A DNA stretch of 64,000 nucleotides from Thereva unica. Lineage: Eukaryota; Arthropoda; Insecta; Diptera; Therevidae. Position numbers and translations under genes: made by a program. Below, piece by piece: positions 56,101-64,000 of the stretch. Under the pieces are notes generated by a model. The model did not search any database. It saw only the letters and a program-made list of their open reading frames with translations, and was not told the origin of the DNA. The stretch covers positions 124,764,310-124,828,309 of the forward strand of contig OX465282.1 in assembly GCA_949987705.1 (NCBI GenBank), written 5' to 3'. Position 1 is the first letter of the stretch, and the number at the start of each line of letters is the position of its first letter.

Positions 56101-59100
56101 TTTTTTTTTTTATGTGGCAGTGCTAAGCTCAGGAGTCACCCTTTGTACTACTAGTCCGTCATGTCATTTGTCACGTCATGGTGCAATGTCTAGCAGTAAG
56201 CTTAGTACGGGGGAGGGATGAGGGGGGGCATAGGTTAAGGATTAAAAGGTACGGGGGGGTATTGAAGAAGGTGGTGATGAACCCTGCGTTTGAACTCTTG
56301 GATGTTGTAGGAGTTCGGAAATACTGACTGCGAGAGGTTATTCCACAGCCGAGTTGTTCTATTAACAAACGAATTCATATCTTGTTGAGTGCGTGAAAAG
56401 GGTAGTTGCAGGTGAAGGGAATGAGACGAGTGGGCTAATCTGGTGTTGCGGGTATAAGATTGCCGTGGAGGCAGGAGAGCGTTTAACTCGGAGGAACAGT
56501 CACTGTGGTAGTAGCGATAAAATTTTGTCAGTGCTGCTACATTCCTACGGTGGCTCAGGGGGTCGATGGTGGAGCAGGCGGTGTCGTCATCAATTAACTT
56601 GAGCGCCCTTTTTTGCACCTTATCTAACCATGACAAGGTGGTTATTGGGGCGCCGCCCCAAACGAGGGAATTATATTCGAGAAGAGGCCGAATGTAGGAT
56701 TTATAAATAACAGCACGGGCCGATGGCTGGAGGAGGAACTTGCACCTCTTAAGAAATCCCAAGCACTGAGATCCTTGTTTGGCGATTTGGAATATGTGGT
56801 CATTCCATCGCAAGTCTTTGGCTAAAGTCACGCCTAAGATGTGTAGGGATGGGTCGGCCTTTAGTACCACGTCATCCACTTTCAAGGATGGTGAGGTGTT
56901 GAACTTCTTTTTGGAGATAAAACAGTACTTGGTTTTGTCGGAGTTGAATTCAACACGATTCTTCTTTCCCCACTCTAGAATCAGCTTAATGTCATTTATA
57001 ATCGACTTGGACATTAGTTCGCGATCATCAAGACAGGATCTGGCATGAGTCTGTCTTGTATCGACGCTGTACGAGTAACGTAGAGTACCGTCGTCAGCGA
57101 AGCTGAGGAGTGGGTTGGAGGGGATTGAAAGAAGGTCATTTATAAATATGAGAAATAGGGCCGGTGATAAAATTGACCCCTGGGGGACCCCCGCAGAGAT
57201 CGGGTGGGATGCGGATTTGACGCCATCCAATACTACTTTGATTGAACGGCCAAAAAGGAAACTCTCAATCCACTTCTGTAGAAGTGAGTCAACTCCAATA
57301 GCTTTGAGTTTAGCTAACAGGGCTGTGTGCCAAACTCTATCGAAAGCCTTGGAGATATCCAGAGCAACCAGACTAGACTCACCGGATTCATGCAGACTAC
57401 GGCTGAGGTGTTCTGTAAGACAGACTAAAAGATCGCCAGTGGATCTTTTTTGTCGGAAGCCATACTGTCTGTCGTTTATGAGTAGGTTGGATTCTAGATA
57501 TCCCATAAGCTTTTTGTTGATTATCGTCTCCATGGTTTTGGAGAGAATAGAAGTAATTGCTATTGGGCGGTAATTGGAGGGATCGCTGGAATCACCTTTT
57601 TTCGGTATGGGCTGAACATGGGCAAGTTTCCAAGAGTCGGGATAAACTCCGGAGAAATATGACAGGGAAAATAATTTGCGCAGAGGTTTAGCCAAAGGTG
57701 AGGCGCATTGTTTTAAGACGATAGGGGGTATATTATCGGGTCCAGTGGATTTGTTGGCATCGAGCTCTTTGAGGCACCTGTACACCTCGCGAGTCCTGAA
57801 AAAAACCCTGTCCATTGAATGGGCGTTACGCTCGGAAACAGGGGGTAGCACATCAGTTTCGGGTAAAGAAGAATTCGAAGCGAACATAGATGCTAATAAA
57901 TTGGCCTTGGATTTGCTGTCTGCTATTACCTTCTCATTGTGAATAAAGGAAGGGGTTGAAGTTGTAGTGAAATTCTTCTTGATGGAACTTACCAAGGACC
58001 AGAAGTTTTTGCTACCGGAGGTTGCATTTAGGAGTTTACTTCTCAATTTGTTGTCAAATAAGGTTTTGACTTTTTTATGGCGGTTTTACAAGAATTTCTT
58101 TGTTGTATGTATTCTAAACGGAGCGATTCACTCGGGAAGCTCTTGTACGCTCGGAAGGCGGCTTCTTTAGTTTTGATTGCATTCATACACTCCCGATTAA
58201 ACCATCTGTTGGGCCTAGGCTTCACAGATTTGGTAGAATGGGGAATGAACAAATGCATTCCTGCCTGTATGATCCGGGTGATACGGATAGCGGCAGAGTT
58301 GGCGTTTCTATTCCGGAAACACAGGTTCCAGTCAGTAGACTGGAAGAAATTAATAAGCCCCAGCCAATTGGCCTTCCCATAATGCCATACAGTTCTTCGA
58401 ACTGGTTTGGGAGGGGTGGGAAATTCGAATGGGAAGTTAGCACTGATTAGGCAGTGGTCTGAATTGCCGAGAGGTGAATCAACTTCGACGGAGTAACGCG
58501 CTGGATGAGAAGTTAGAAAAAGATCAAGGAGATATCTTCCCTGATCAGCAACATCAGGGACTCTTGTGGGATGATCCACAATTTGATGCAAGTTATTGAT
58601 GTCTGCAAAGAGCTCGACGTCCTTGCCAGAAATACTGGTGCCATTTGAGTAAGTCAGCCATTTAACGTTGTGAACATTGAAATCACCCGCAACGATGATT
58701 TTACACTCAGGATTGGACGACAAAAATCCCGAGATTTGTTCGGAAATAGTATCAAAAGATAAAGTGGAGGCTTCGTTACTTATGTTAGGGCTTCTGTATA
58801 GGAAGCAGAAGAATATGACGTGGCTTTGGAAAATGATTTTAATCCAAAGATAATTAAAATCTGAAGTTGTGCTTGAATGTATTTTACAATAAGCCACGTC
58901 GTCCCTAACATAAATGGCAATACCCCTATGGGGGGAGAGATTGTGCACTAAAGTGTATCCCGACACCTGGTAATGACCTAAGTCATTATCGGGTGATATT
59001 TGGGTTTCACTAAGTGCGAAGATTGGGGGTTTATAATTAGATAAGTGGCACTCAACAAAAGAGAAATTCGCATGAAGTCCACGAATGTTACAATAGTCAA

Positions 59101-62100
59101 TACAAAAATTTGACCTGTAACGGGACTTCGGTTGCGCAGGCTCAATCGCCACGTTCTCGGGGATATTTCCCGGCATTACATTTGCCGCAACCATCAGAGT
59201 CAATAAAATTTGTCCTCGTCAAAGTGTTATGCCTTTTGAGACGGGGCAAATTTCATCGACCGACAGATTTTAGCCGCGGCACCTGCAGGACCGAGATGCG
59301 AGAGAGGGTAGGAAGCGAGGGTACTTACTTGTGTCGTTCGTCGGTCCGGTCGGTCGTTGAGTCTGTGATGGGCCTTCGCGTTAGACTCAAAGTCTAGTAA
59401 TAACAAGTCTTTCATCTTCATACAAAATTTTCACCCGGTTGGTTGTGTGCGTGCATATATGAACATCACTGCTGAGCAAAACTCAACGCATACTTCTTGA
59501 ACTCGGCGAGACAAAGCCAGAATCTTTCTCTTCGATCAAGTATGCAGAACAGAAAAGGAAAGAAAATTGACATATCGAACATTCCCATAAAAAAATCAAA
59601 ACAAACGAGCAAATATACACCAATACATCAACATTATCCCTATAGAAACTCATAAAATTTTCTGTTGTTTAGTTGTATGCTAGCGCTTATAAAAATATTG
59701 CATTCTCTCTCTGATAGCCTGACATCGTCATTTGTAGAACTTATGCATATAGCTGTTCGTCTTTCACTCATTAACCATATGAAGATGAAAGACTTGTTAA
59801 TTTCTAGACTTTGGTTAGACTGCGCTCGTTTTTTGTCACTGCTTTTTGGTTGTGTGTGTTTTTTTTTGTGCACGTTTTTAAGTTTTGATTTTCCACAAAT
59901 TTTTTTTATCACTGTTCACAGCACAGTTTATTATTTTCGGCGCGTTTTTCAAGGACCGGAGCAGCACACGTCCGTACACTTTGCTGTCCTAGCCCAAACT
60001 TCCAAGTATGCCAAGTACTTCAAGTGAGTCAACACAATAAAAATTAAAACCATCAGAACATAGAGAGTTGGAAGAAGGGGAATCGGAAGTGGAAGACAGT
60101 GGGAAATTCGGAGGAGATTGAACGAGAGATGCATTGAGTGAGTTTACATCAACGTTAAGCTCAGAGACCGAAGGTTAGACCAAAGTTGCTTAGTGGACAG
60201 AGCGGGATCAAGTTTATGGGAGTAAAATTTACGCTTGGCCGATTTGACTTTGCTATTGACTAAGTTACGAAGATTTTTGTACTCGCTGAGGTAACTCGGC
60301 ATTCTAGTTCTGCGATAGCGTCTATACATAAACTCGAGACGTCGCCATAAACCGGCAAGAATGGAAATGAATCGTGAATAGAGTTCGAGACCCAGCGGCA
60401 CCGACAGCAGCGTATCCGTTGCGGGGACGTCCCGCTCGGACCGTCAGCTAACGGATCGAAGAAGAAGAAGTACAAGAACTCACGCTCAATAATGAGTTTG
60501 CGGATTTCATAAGAAAACCAGGGGCGTTCGATTTATTCGAGTAAGATCATCGTGTTAAGCGCCCCATACACCTATGGGCTCAACGAGTTTTGATCGGCCG
60601 ACCGGTTCACAGTCGATGGTTTTGGTTGTACATCCGCACTTCGATGTACATCCAATTTGACCGTGTATGGGGGCCTTTAATGTCAATGAACGATTTCTGA
60701 CTTCCAAATGACATATCGTTCCGCAACCGCCTTATCCGCCTGATTTAGCTCCGTCTAACTTCTGGGTATTCCCCAAATCTAAAAAACCCACTCCGAAGAC
60801 ATCGCTTTGACTCAATTGAAGACATGTAAGCCGAATCAAAGAAAGTTTTGAACCCCATTCCGGAAATCGATTTCAACAACTGTTTCGAAAATTGGGAAAC
60901 ACTTTGGAATAAGTAAGCGCTTTCCATTTACAACACACCGAACACAGTGTATCATACAGGGGGTCCCATCAACGATGGGGTTAAATTACAACACTACGTT
61001 AAAGAGGACGAGACATCCAATGGAACAGGACGAACTTAGCAATAGTTGTAAACACAACTATCTATAACTCATTTGCTTTAACACCTAGCAACTTGCATCC
61101 ATTAAATTTTAATTTCTTTTCACACTTCACACAGGTTTCATCCGAATAATCAAGTGATATCAACTCTATACTAGTTTCTTACGAGTGATTTGGTAATCTA
61201 GTGATTACTCACATCTACATTGTTAAAAGTATTGAAAAGGTTAAATAGTGGTCGCTTTGTTTTGTCTCAAATGCATAACCAACAGAAAAAATGAAATTTA
61301 ATCTTAAAAACGTCTTCTTTAAATATTATCTGTATAACTTTCTTCCGTAATATTCTCTGCGAATTTCTGTACTACAAAGTTCAAGTTTTTATGCTTCCTA
61401 TCAGTAGATCACAAACTGAAATTACGTTCTAAATTTTCAAATAGATTCCACTCGTACGTACATAATATCTAGTCGAGCTGAAAAAGTGTATGCTTGTTGC
61501 GAAATAAAACTCTAGAGATTAAGAACTAAACACATATAAGAACAAATGTCCATTTTACCTGAAGGCCTGTTAAGGATGTAATGTGTTACAGTGCCGCTCG
61601 TAGCTGAATCTCCTTCTGATGTAGTCCTGCTTGCGCTTAAAACTTCGCCTGTAGATCGACCCCCACAATCCACCTTATGCGGATGATCACAAACACTATA
61701 CAAAGGATTAAATAAAGTTCCCGGTCCACAGTCTTGAATGTGAGTTCTTCCATGATCACAATTTAAGAATTTCGAGCAATCATATGGATGCGGCTCCAAT
61801 CCGCTTAATCCAGGAGTACATCTCACTTCACCCCTTGTAGTTGTGGTTGTTGTAGTAACATAAGTTCGTGGTGGTTCAATGGATGGTTGTTGCTGCAGTC
61901 TAGCAGAGGTTAAAGTTGTGTCAACTTTAGAACCAAGACCTAAACAAACTACTTTCTTGGGACTATCACATTCTAAAGAATCAGGATTAAACACCGTTCC
62001 GGGGGCGCACGTTTGAATATATCCTCGACCTTTCCAGCAGTTTAAAAATCGCCTGCAGTCGTATAAATATGGGAATTGGCCAGTTGCACCTGGTGGACAA

Positions 62101-62513
62101 TCTGAATGGTACGACGTTACAGCATTCTCAACATCAAATCCATAAGAGTAGCGCCCTTGTCTTTCAACGTTTCCTTGATTATCTTGATAACCTACGTCTG
62201 ACCTTTGATAGGTTACACTCGCATCACTTGCCTGATTATATTGACTGCTATACTGAGTACTAGGCCTGTTCGATGCCACTTGACTATATTGATGATGCAT
62301 TTCGACAGGCCTCGCATGGAGAGCCTCTGACAATTGCGGATCAATGTGAAATGATTTTGTTTTAACACCATCACGATCGCGTATCTATAAGAATGAAAAA
62401 AACATAATACAATTCACTAGTTTAACATCGAAAATTCACATACTAACCGAAAATACACTATTCACTAGCAATGCATAGAGAAAAAACACCCGCACCGGGA
62501 CCACTGCACCCAT
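47064..62513 (-). CDS. Tequila: Tequila: mosaic chitin-binding/LDLa/SRCR serine protease
   Basis: Nine exons (62513-62448, 62384-61559, 54254-51616, 51566-51443, 51388-50988, 50932-50777, 48294-47508, 47445-47269, 47194-47064) total 5307 nt, 1768 aa, with every junction in phase. Residues 1-22 are a signal peptide. CBM14 domains are at about 115-170 and 207-262. A Pro/Ser/Thr/His-rich mucin-like region spans 298-1160, LDLa 1166-1194, SRCR 1197-1307, LDLa 1314-1351, SRCR 1356-1455. The trypsin-like protease starts at the R1524|V1525 cleavage site. Triad: H1570, D1619, S1716. D1710 at the S1 pocket predicts cleavage after Arg/Lys. It is a secreted zymogen, the fly relative of neurotrypsin, linked in Drosophila to memory and metabolism (established knowledge). 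Exon joins are inferred from splice sites and phase. Confidence 0.93.
47269..47445 (-). CDS. Tequila: Tequila exon 8, catalytic serine
   Basis: 177 nt between acceptor CACTTCCAG and donor GTATAG. It contains [20 protein letters not shown] followed by GGP, with the nucleophile S1716 and the pocket D1710. Confidence 0.92.
47508..48294 (-). CDS. Tequila: Tequila exon 7, SRCR-2 end and protease N-terminal half
   Basis: 787 nt. Starts [20 protein letters not shown] and completes the second SRCR (Cys at 1455). A 70-residue linker follows, including CGTVNQ, whose Cys may tether the light chain. The activation site is QMQR|VVKG: the usual IVGG third residue (Gly) is Lys. TAAHC and NNDIAVI follow. 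Donor AA|GTAACA. Confidence 0.92.
48787..49876. mobile_element. hAT-like element, 1.09 kb, with giant palindrome
   Basis: The ends CAGTATCGGC and (inverted) CAGGGCCGGC are flanked by GATATATA (48779-48786) and GATATATG (49877-49884), an 8-bp duplication with one mismatch. Subterminal GGGGCG/CGCCCC words support the pairing. It interrupts the LINE relic of intron 6. No transposase. Confidence 0.65.
49060..49325. repeat. Near-perfect 260-bp palindrome, 2-nt centre
   Basis: Arms of about 130 bp meet at CAAATTATCTAA-AC-TTAGATAATTTG near 49192. They contain AAAACGCGTTTCAAGTG-type and AGGACAAAAGACCTAAATGC sequences with few mismatches and close with CAGCTCTGCC/GGCAGAGCT. It would form a very long hairpin or cruciform. 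Confidence 0.85.
50777..50932 (-). CDS. Tequila: Tequila exon 6, SRCR-2 N-terminal part
   Basis: 156 nt, 52 codons, phase 0 at both ends. Contains [28 protein letters not shown] and VLCHSLGF, the canonical SRCR start. Confidence 0.92.
50988..51388 (-). CDS. Tequila: Tequila exon 5, SRCR-1 end and LDLa-2
   Basis: 401 nt. [21 protein letters not shown] and [17 protein letters not shown] complete SRCR-1. [20 protein letters not shown] then SDGSDE is a full calcium-binding LDLa. Confidence 0.93.
51443..51566 (-). CDS. Tequila: Tequila exon 4, LDLa-1 end and SRCR-1 start
   Basis: 124 nt with a GTAAGT donor. [17 protein letters not shown] finishes the first LDLa, followed by [18 protein letters not shown] of the SRCR. 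Confidence 0.92.
51616..54254 (-). CDS. Tequila: Tequila exon 3, mucin-like region
   Basis: 2639 nt, one open frame. It begins [18 protein letters not shown]. It has a His-rich tract ([20 protein letters not shown], 53860-53950), five to six 11-residue repeats of [11 protein letters not shown] type, many Ser/Thr/Pro runs and N-x-S/T sites, a second His-rich patch ([13 protein letters not shown]) and ends with [14 protein letters not shown] of LDLa-1. The acceptor is CTTTTCCAG and the donor GAG|GTTAGT. A heavily O-glycosylated spacer is likely. Confidence 0.9.
53404..53600 (-). repeat. 33-bp coding repeats in Tequila exon 3
   Basis: About six tandem units encode [11 protein letters not shown] variants ([45 protein letters not shown]). 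All are multiples of three, so the frame is kept. Unit number may vary between individuals. Confidence 0.88.
54618..54735 (+). pseudogene. Mariner transposase C-terminal fragment, copy 1
   Basis: The plus strand reads [20 protein letters not shown], then [13 protein letters not shown] and a stop. This is the C-terminus typical of Tc1/mariner transposases. No terminal repeats were seen. It lies antisense in Tequila intron 2. Confidence 0.7.
56235..58046 (-). CDS. LINE reverse transcriptase ORF
   Basis: 603 codons, no internal stop. Motifs: [69 protein letters not shown], catalytic [10 protein letters not shown] and the C-terminal [20 protein letters not shown]. It overlaps the endonuclease ORF and is offset by one frame at an A-run near 58072-58077, so the two were probably one ORF before a single-base change. 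Confidence 0.85.
   Translation of the reverse strand: MRSKLLNATSGSKNFWSLVSSIKKNFTTTSTPSFIHNEKVIADSKSKANLLASMFASNSSLPETDVLPPVSERNAHSMDRVFFRTREVYRCLKELDANKSTGPDNIPPIVLKQCASPLAKPLRKLFSLSYFSGVYPDSWKLAHVQPIPKKGDSSDPSNYRPIAITSILSKTMETIINKKLMGYLESNLLINDRQYGFRQKRSTGDLLVCLTEHLSRSLHESGESSLVALDISKAFDRVWHTALLAKLKAIGVDSLLQKWIESFLFGRSIKVVLDGVKSASHPISAGVPQGSILSPALFLIFINDLLSIPSNPLLSFADDGTLRYSYSVDTRQTHARSCLDDRELMSKSIINDIKLILEWGKKNRVEFNSDKTKYCFISKKKFNTSPSLKVDDVVLKADPSLHILGVTLAKDLRWNDHIFQIAKQGSQCLGFLKRCKFLLQPSARAVIYKSYIRPLLEYNSLVWGGAPITTLSWLDKVQKRALKLIDDDTACSTIDPLSHRRNVAALTKFYRYYHSDCSSELNALLPPRQSYTRNTRLAHSSHSLHLQLPFSRTQQDMNSFVNRTTRLWNNLSQSVFPNSYNIQEFKRRVHHHLLQYPPVPFNP
58043..59203 (-). CDS. LINE endonuclease ORF
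   Basis: 386 codons. APE-type endonuclease: [45 protein letters not shown] and [13 protein letters not shown], then a linker with [20 protein letters not shown]. It ends early, at a frame change in an A-rich run. The RT follows directly. Confidence 0.83.
   Translation of the reverse strand: MTLMVAANVMPGNIPENVAIEPAQPKSRYRSNFCIDYCNIRGLHANFSFVECHLSNYKPPIFALSETQISPDNDLGHYQVSGYTLVHNLSPHRGIAIYVRDDVAYCKIHSSTTSDFNYLWIKIIFQSHVIFFCFLYRSPNISNEASTLSFDTISEQISGFLSSNPECKIIVAGDFNVHNVKWLTYSNGTSISGKDVELFADINNLHQIVDHPTRVPDVADQGRYLLDLFLTSHPARYSVEVDSPLGNSDHCLISANFPFEFPTPPKPVRRTVWHYGKANWLGLINFFQSTDWNLCFRNRNANSAAIRITRIIQAGMHLFIPHSTKSVKPRPNRWFNRECMNAIKTKEAAFRAYKSFPSESLRLEYIQQRNSCKTAIKKSKPYLTTN
59388..59813. mobile_element. 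CAAAGTCTAG inverted-repeat element, 426 bp
   Basis: Inverted ends CAAAGTCTAGTAATAACAAG / CTTGTTAATTTCTAGACTTTG. Flanked by GTTAGACT at 59380-59387 and 59814-59821, an exact 8-bp duplication, so hAT- or P-like. It lies in the leader of the younger LINE. It holds a single ATGAACA where the copy at 6560-7859 carries the 878-bp foldback. Confidence 0.85.
60336..60470 (+). mobile_element. Short retroelement with (GAA)4 tail, 135 bp
   Basis: Ends CTAACGGATCGAAGAAGAAGAAG on plus (tail at about 60459-60470). Flanked by TACATAAACTC (60325-60335) and TACAAGAACTC (60471-60481), a likely target duplication matching at 9 of 11. It interrupts the frame of LINE copy 2. The GAA tail resembles the RTE 3' end, so it is a truncated RTE relative or an RTE-mobilised SINE. 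Confidence 0.6.
60558..60676. mobile_element. PIF/Harbinger-type MITE AGGCCCCCATACACGG, copy 2
   Basis: Right end CCGTGTATGGGGGCCT; left end AGCGCCCCATACACC. Flanked by TTA (60555-60557 and 60677-60679). Shares GGTTTTGGTTGTACATCCGC and the GATCGGCCGACCGG-like centre with 30747-30893. Confidence 0.8.
60720..60965 (+). pseudogene. Mariner transposase C-terminal fragment, copy 2
   Basis: The plus strand shows a [17 protein letters not shown] block carrying the third catalytic Asp, then [17 protein letters not shown] and [15 protein letters not shown] segments across frameshifts. Related to 54618-54735. No inverted repeats were found. Confidence 0.75.
60966..61558. other. Remainder of Tequila intron 2, near exon 2
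   Basis: AT-rich; only the GTAAAA donor at 61558-61553 was identified. Confidence 0.4.
61559..62384 (-). CDS. Tequila: Tequila exon 2, two chitin-binding domains
   Basis: 826 nt. Begins [20 protein letters not shown]14-1 is [20 protein letters not shown], continuing [22 protein letters not shown]14-2 is [20 protein letters not shown], continuing [19 protein letters not shown]. Each has the six-cysteine peritrophin-A spacing. A Thr run ([10 protein letters not shown]) lies between them. Confidence 0.93.
62448..62513 (-). CDS. Tequila: Tequila exon 1, signal peptide
   Basis: The ATG at 62513-62511 in context ATCAAAATGG opens [19 protein letters not shown], a typical signal peptide. It ends at donor TCG|GTTAGT, followed by a 63-bp intron. 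Confidence 0.88.
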
Positions 62514-63642
62514 TTTGATTGTTTGCCTTAATTAAGTTAATTCAATTAAAGTCACTCAATGCGCGCGTCTCTTCGCGTTGACCATCTTTTGCGTATTGAA
62601 ATGAACTCCCAAGATCAGTTTTAATAATTGAACTAAAGAAAATATCTATCATCCGAGCGATCTTTAGACCTTTTCGGATGAGTTATCGCATATTGTACAG
62701 GGTGAGTTGGTATTTCTGTTGCTCTTCTTTATTATTCACTTGTTATTTTAGCAAAGTTTACTGCTCCACTAGAACACATCTTATCATTACGGCGGCGCCT
62801 TCGCGTACGGTAAAATCCATAACGATACTGCACCGGGGCTCTTTCTTCTAGGGAGCTTTGTTATCTTGTGCGCTCAAGAAACGACTTTAATAATTGTTTA
62901 TCTATTACCGCTTCTTCATCACTTAACAAACATTACAAATGCCGTCCCCGCTGATACAAAACACTCGTACTACTTGAGGCTCCACAGTCACTACCGAGGG
63001 CAGACCTTCTGGAGCTCCTCTGTAGTTCTTTTATCAGAGCATAGTTTTGTCGTAGTTACTGTGTAGTATAATTGTCTGTGGCTAATTTCACGGAAAGCTT
63101 CAAATAAAAATACAGAGATTCCCAGAACAAAGCCTCTTTTATGCACACTCGACTGGGGGCAGATCGTTTATGATTTTTTTTACATTGGTTTATTCAATGA
63201 CCAAACAAATTTAAAGTTCTGATTGAAATTAGATTAGCAAATCGGTAAATTATGTAATTGTAAGATAAAAATCGAGAAAAAAAAAACAAATTAATTTCTA
63301 CAACGTGATTTTAGCAGATTGTTCCATAGTAGGAACATTTAAAACAAATAGCAAATGCCTTCAATGTACAGATTATAAATTTGTCGAATTTGTTACTAAT
63401 ATTTTTCGGATGATTGAGTACAATTATTGTGTTCTGCAAAAAGTTAACGTAAAGAAGCAATCGATTTAGACGATAATAAGTTACAAAAAAATATATTTCA
63501 GAAGAAACGACAAAGATAGGACACAAGCCAAACTCAGATTTGATTCAGGAAATTACACAAATTCACGGGATTAGTGTTATCGAGAATTTATTATTCCTCC
63601 GTCTTCTTCCCCTCAAACCAAGCCAAAAAGCTCTGATTTCAC
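62514..63642. other. Tequila upstream region
   Basis: On minus a TATTAAAA box about 24 bases before TTCATTTC near 62600-62630 could be the core promoter. Otherwise no gene was recognised. Short open frames (62866-63066 plus, 63311-63526 minus) lack motifs. Confidence 0.3.
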
Positions 63643-63832
63643 TTTGGCCCTGTGCTAAAAGTCTAGTCGTCATGACACGACAAGTCGTTTGAGTTAAAGA
63701 AAGTGACGCTTCAGTCGAATCACGATTTTCAGTACAGGACCCTACATTCTCAGCTTAGAATTTCTACTGTAGGCCCTGTGTTGAAAGGCGTAATTCAACT
63801 TATAACAAGACTCGACTTTCAGCACAGGAACC
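63643..63832. mobile_element. Palindromic MITE AGGCCCCTGTGC, copy 3
   Basis: Begins TTGGCCCTGTGCTAAAAGTC and ends CGACTTTCAGCACAGGAACC. It has the same inner words (AGTCGTTTGAG, AAGAAAGTGAC, CTTAGAATTTCTACTGTAGG) as 29226 and 31507. Confidence 0.7.
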
Positions 63833-63969
63833 TTAAGCCGAAACTTTCAAGTTGTTAGGGCTTTCTTTCTTTTGCCTTGAAGACAATGGGAAAAATTGTC
63901 GAGAAGGAAATAAGAGAAACGTATCTTCTGCGTCAATCGTTAAGCTCCAGCATACCTACCATTCGGGTA

Positions 63970-64000
63970 AGGGGGCGTTCAAGTATTACGTAACGCAGTT
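63970..64000. mobile_element. Partial MITE cut by window end
   Basis: GGGGGCGTTCAAGTATTACG resembles the complement of the repeat end at 22115-22145, a common insect short-repeat terminus. The rest is outside the window. Confidence 0.4.

Larger units (their letters stand above)
56097..59990 (-). mobile_element. Near-complete LINE with poly(A), inside older LINE
   Basis: On minus the 3' end is a poly(A) run (about 17 T on plus, 56097-56113). The body has an endonuclease ORF and an RT ORF, preceded by a leader to about 59990 that is interrupted by 59388-59813. The older LINE's frame resumes on either side, which fixes the insertion. No ORF1 (gag-like) frame was found. Jockey/CR1/L2 group; the exact clade is not determined. 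Confidence 0.78.
54809..60555 (-). pseudogene. LINE relic in Tequila intron 2 (copy 2), split by insertions
   Basis: Reading minus: [20 protein letters not shown] (60470-60540), resuming [20 protein letters not shown] after a 135-bp insertion. Then [15 protein letters not shown] and [16 protein letters not shown] to about 59991. Then, after the younger [21 protein letters not shown] (about 56090), [26 protein letters not shown] and a [19 protein letters not shown] tail. Same family as 48420-50762. Confidence 0.78.

Overview
The window is eukaryotic: AT-rich DNA with split genes, short 49-74 bp introns, GT/AG splice sites, a CAAAATGG start context and abundant mobile elements. The clearest gene is Tequila, a mosaic serine protease gene of flies (neurotrypsin-like). 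Its architecture and the transposon mix (Helitrons, hAT and PIF/Harbinger-type MITEs, mariner, RTE and LOA/Jockey-group LINEs, a gypsy pol relic, tRNA-derived SINEs) point to a higher dipteran, perhaps a tephritid or related schizophoran fly. The species cannot be fixed from the sequence.

Layout. 1-8576 is a nested transposon stack. About 660 bp long inverted repeats flank a broken gene for a CXC (tesmin/TSO1-like, cysteine-rich) protein. Two head-to-tail Helitrons interrupt that gene, and a 2.4 kb hAT-like element, itself carrying two palindromic insertions, interrupts the right inverted repeat. 9-12 kb holds a LINE relic, a hAT MITE, a SINE and an isolated heat-shock-type promoter. A minus-strand two-exon gene for a 237-aa proline/lysine-rich protein can be read from an exon at 28.0 kb to an exon at 12.1-12.8 kb. 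Their phases match, and the 15 kb intron between them is full of LINE relics, a gypsy pol fragment, MITEs and SINEs. 29-46 kb is transposon-dominated intergenic DNA. It includes a 3.2 kb RTE element with a 13 bp target duplication inserted in an older LOA-like LINE, and a 2.1 kb Helitron carrying a 128 bp satellite with two-monomer higher-order structure.

47.06-62.51 kb is the complete Tequila coding region on the minus strand: nine exons, 5307 nt, 1768 aa, all phases consistent. Domain order is signal peptide, two chitin-binding (CBM14) domains, a long Pro/Ser/Thr/His-rich mucin-like region, LDLa, SRCR, LDLa, SRCR and a trypsin-like protease with an intact catalytic triad. Transposons sit only in its two large introns (intron 2, 7.3 kb; intron 6, 2.5 kb). 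The last 1.5 kb is upstream sequence with MITEs.

No bacterial genes, CRISPR arrays, rRNA or canonical tRNA genes were seen. The novelty is mainly in the mobile-element architecture: nested insertions can be ordered because several host frames or target duplications resume on both sides of the inserted DNA.
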